A DNA stretch of 64,000 bases, from contig OY829326.1 of assembly GCA_963691655.1 (NCBI GenBank), positions 39,025,989 to 39,089,988 of the forward strand, given 5' to 3'. This DNA is from Toxonevra muliebris. Taxonomy: Eukaryota > Arthropoda > Insecta > Diptera > Pallopteridae. Shown here one piece after another: positions 62,586-64,000 of this stretch (positions are counted from its first letter, which is position 1; the number at the start of each line of letters is the position of its first letter). The position numbers were made by a program, and so were the translations under genes. The notes below the pieces were generated by a model that was not told the origin of the DNA, made no database searches, and worked only from the letters and a program-made list of their open reading frames with translations.

Positions 62586-62827
62586 TTCCTTCGCCTGAAC
62601 AATAAAACCATACAAACCAAAAACAACTGAGGATGTGATATCAAAACGGCGCATTAGCGCTAATTGGGTTCGAGGCACGAACCGCCACTTTAACCACAAC
62701 AACTGCGAAAAAAACGAAGAGTGTTTGACAAATTTTTTAGGCTGCCTGGTATCTGGTGCACTTACACAATATTTCATTTGTGCGTATTATTACTTGATTA
62801 GTAATAAAAGTTTCAACAGTGTCTTAC
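62586..62827. other. LINE 3' region and flank
   Basis: AATAAA at about 62,601 and complex sequence up to about 62,720 (GGTTCGAGGCACGAACC, a small hairpin) may be the LINE 3' untranslated region. No poly-A tail or target duplication was identified. Confidence 0.35.
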
Positions 62828-62831
62828 TTAA

Positions 62832-63307
62832 CCCTTTCGAACCGAAAAAAACTGCCTGATGTACAATATTTGTGCTAAGTGAATCTTAGACACTTTTTTG
62901 ACCGTCTCAGAATTTAAATTTTTGCTCCAAAAGCACTGAGGGCCTCCGTCAAACCACTACTGGGACATATAATCCCATGAACTAAAATACATAAATTTAT
63001 CAATAATAATTTTATATATAAAATTGAATTATAAATTTATAAAAAAACAAACACTTAATAAACACAAGGAAAAGCGTATAAAATATAACATTTTCCTCTT
63101 CTTTCGTCGTTTCCTGATCATTTTCTGCGGAATTTTGCAACAAGTGTTCACTCATACATCGGTCACAAACAGCTACCGCTGTCAACTGAGAACAAATGAT
63201 CACCAAGAACGGAAAAAGTTCATTTCTATGCACACTCTTCAGCACATTATTCCAGGAGCCGTAATCAAATATATTTGGGACGTATTGTTCCATCCGGGTC
63301 AAAAGGG
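62832..63307. mobile_element. TTAA-flanked MITE (piggyBac-type ends)
   Basis: TTAA at 62,828-62,831 is followed by CCCTTTCGAACCG. The right end on the minus strand is CCCTTTTGACCCG, with TTAA at 63,308-63,311. That is 11 of 13 positions identical. TTAA duplication and CCCT-type ends are features of piggyBac-like elements. The open frames inside (63,012-63,317 minus, 63,024-63,311 plus) show no transposase motif, so the element is nonautonomous. Confidence 0.75.
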
Positions 63308-63311
63308 TTAA

Positions 63312-64000
63312 TGGCATTAAATGTGAGAATTTTATTACATCATAATTATCATTAATTCTAGTTCAGTCTGGACGAAATTGTGCTCAAATATGCTGGCAGC
63401 CTAAAGCATCTGGAACAGACTTCGAAATTCAAAGTCTTAGCTATGTTCTTAGCCCCGTAAAACCAAAATATAAAAAAACCTTCATAATTCGAATTGCTAG
63501 TTTTTAACCTCGACACATCGCTAGGTATGTCATGCAAATTTCTTACCTAATATCTAGCGACCATTTCATTTAGATCCTTGACGTGAGACGTATTTGTTTA
63601 ATCTATCATCTTATGACCACTGATTAAAGCTTTCGAATCTACGAGTATCTACTCTTGAAAGCCAAATAAACTACCCTTTCATGCCCGAATTTTAATAGAG
63701 GTTGTCAGAAAGATTCTATACATAAAAAATAATTACTTAAAAATTCCACAATCATGGCATTAAATTTCATACCATTGCATATGCTTGTTTGTCCTTTATA
63801 AAAGGTTAAAAACAACCACTGGATAACCCTTTTTCTCCAATTTTTTTATTTTCATATTCTCTTGTTTTTTTAAACATATTTAATAAAAAAAATAATGGAG
63901 CAGAATTTACGAATAGTTTTTGCTCTAATGTTTTTGACTTAACTTCAAAGATAAAAAATGTAAACAATTTATTACCATTACATGAAATTTAAATTGTTCG
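63312..64000. other. AT-rich DNA without recognisable gene
   Basis: Nothing recognisable lies between the MITE and the window edge. Confidence 0.5.

Noticed and set aside
62660..62690. GGTTCGAGGCACGAACC as a tRNA T-arm
   Set aside because: No acceptor, D or anticodon arms are visible around it; it is a small palindrome.

Overview
The window looks like a gene-poor stretch of a fly (Diptera, Brachycera) nuclear genome. It is strongly AT-rich. It has the dense CAA/CAG/TTG trinucleotide blocks, CA and TA simple repeats and short poly-A/poly-T tracts usual in fly introns and intergenic DNA. It carries relics of at least six transposon or retrotransposon lineages that are common in flies: mariner DD41D (rosa-type), maT-type DD37D, Tc1-type DD34E, hAT, TTAA-type (piggyBac-like) and Ty1/copia, plus a jockey/R1-like non-LTR element. 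A tephritid-like or other higher fly is plausible, but nothing here proves the family. I found no host gene I can defend. The window may be one very large intron or an intergenic desert.

Layout. 1-13 kb: AT-rich DNA with a long inverted-repeat element (2.08-3.56 kb), two abutting small elements at 7.31-8.02 kb, a short TTAA-type element at 11.4 kb and an internally deleted rosa-type mariner at 11.92-12.54 kb. 13-30 kb: a 330-bp inverted-repeat element at 13.1 kb, two copies of one nonautonomous TA-flanked family (16.5 and 23.7 kb), CAA-rich blocks, a decayed mariner on the minus strand at 26.45-26.9 kb, a hAT-type MITE at 27.64 kb with an 8-bp duplication, and a tandemly duplicated 140-bp segment (28.68 and 29.15 kb) that is the most puzzling unexplained feature. 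30-37 kb: a possible regulatory block at 30.0 kb, then the clearest structure in the window. This is a maT-type DD37D transposon (31,283-34,259) split by a 1.7-kb hAT-like element (32,146-33,842) that itself holds a deleted copia pol fragment. A second hAT-like element follows at 35.8 kb. 37-64 kb: a dead Tc1 transposase (39.27-40.07 kb), a 121-bp tandem repeat (43.86 kb), a degenerate short tandem repeat (47 kb), CAG/CAA blocks (50-51.8 kb), a 938-bp TA-flanked element (53.5 kb), a second rosa-type mariner whose centre is replaced by about 490 bp of (ACT)n (57.3-58.6 kb), the 3' end of a LINE (62.2 kb) and a TTAA-type MITE (62.8 kb).

How it works together: nothing forms a pathway. The coding sequence I can identify is transposase or retroelement pol, nearly all inactivated. 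The exception is the maT transposase, which has no stop or frameshift apart from the single hAT insertion. All identifications are from motifs read by eye; no database search was possible.
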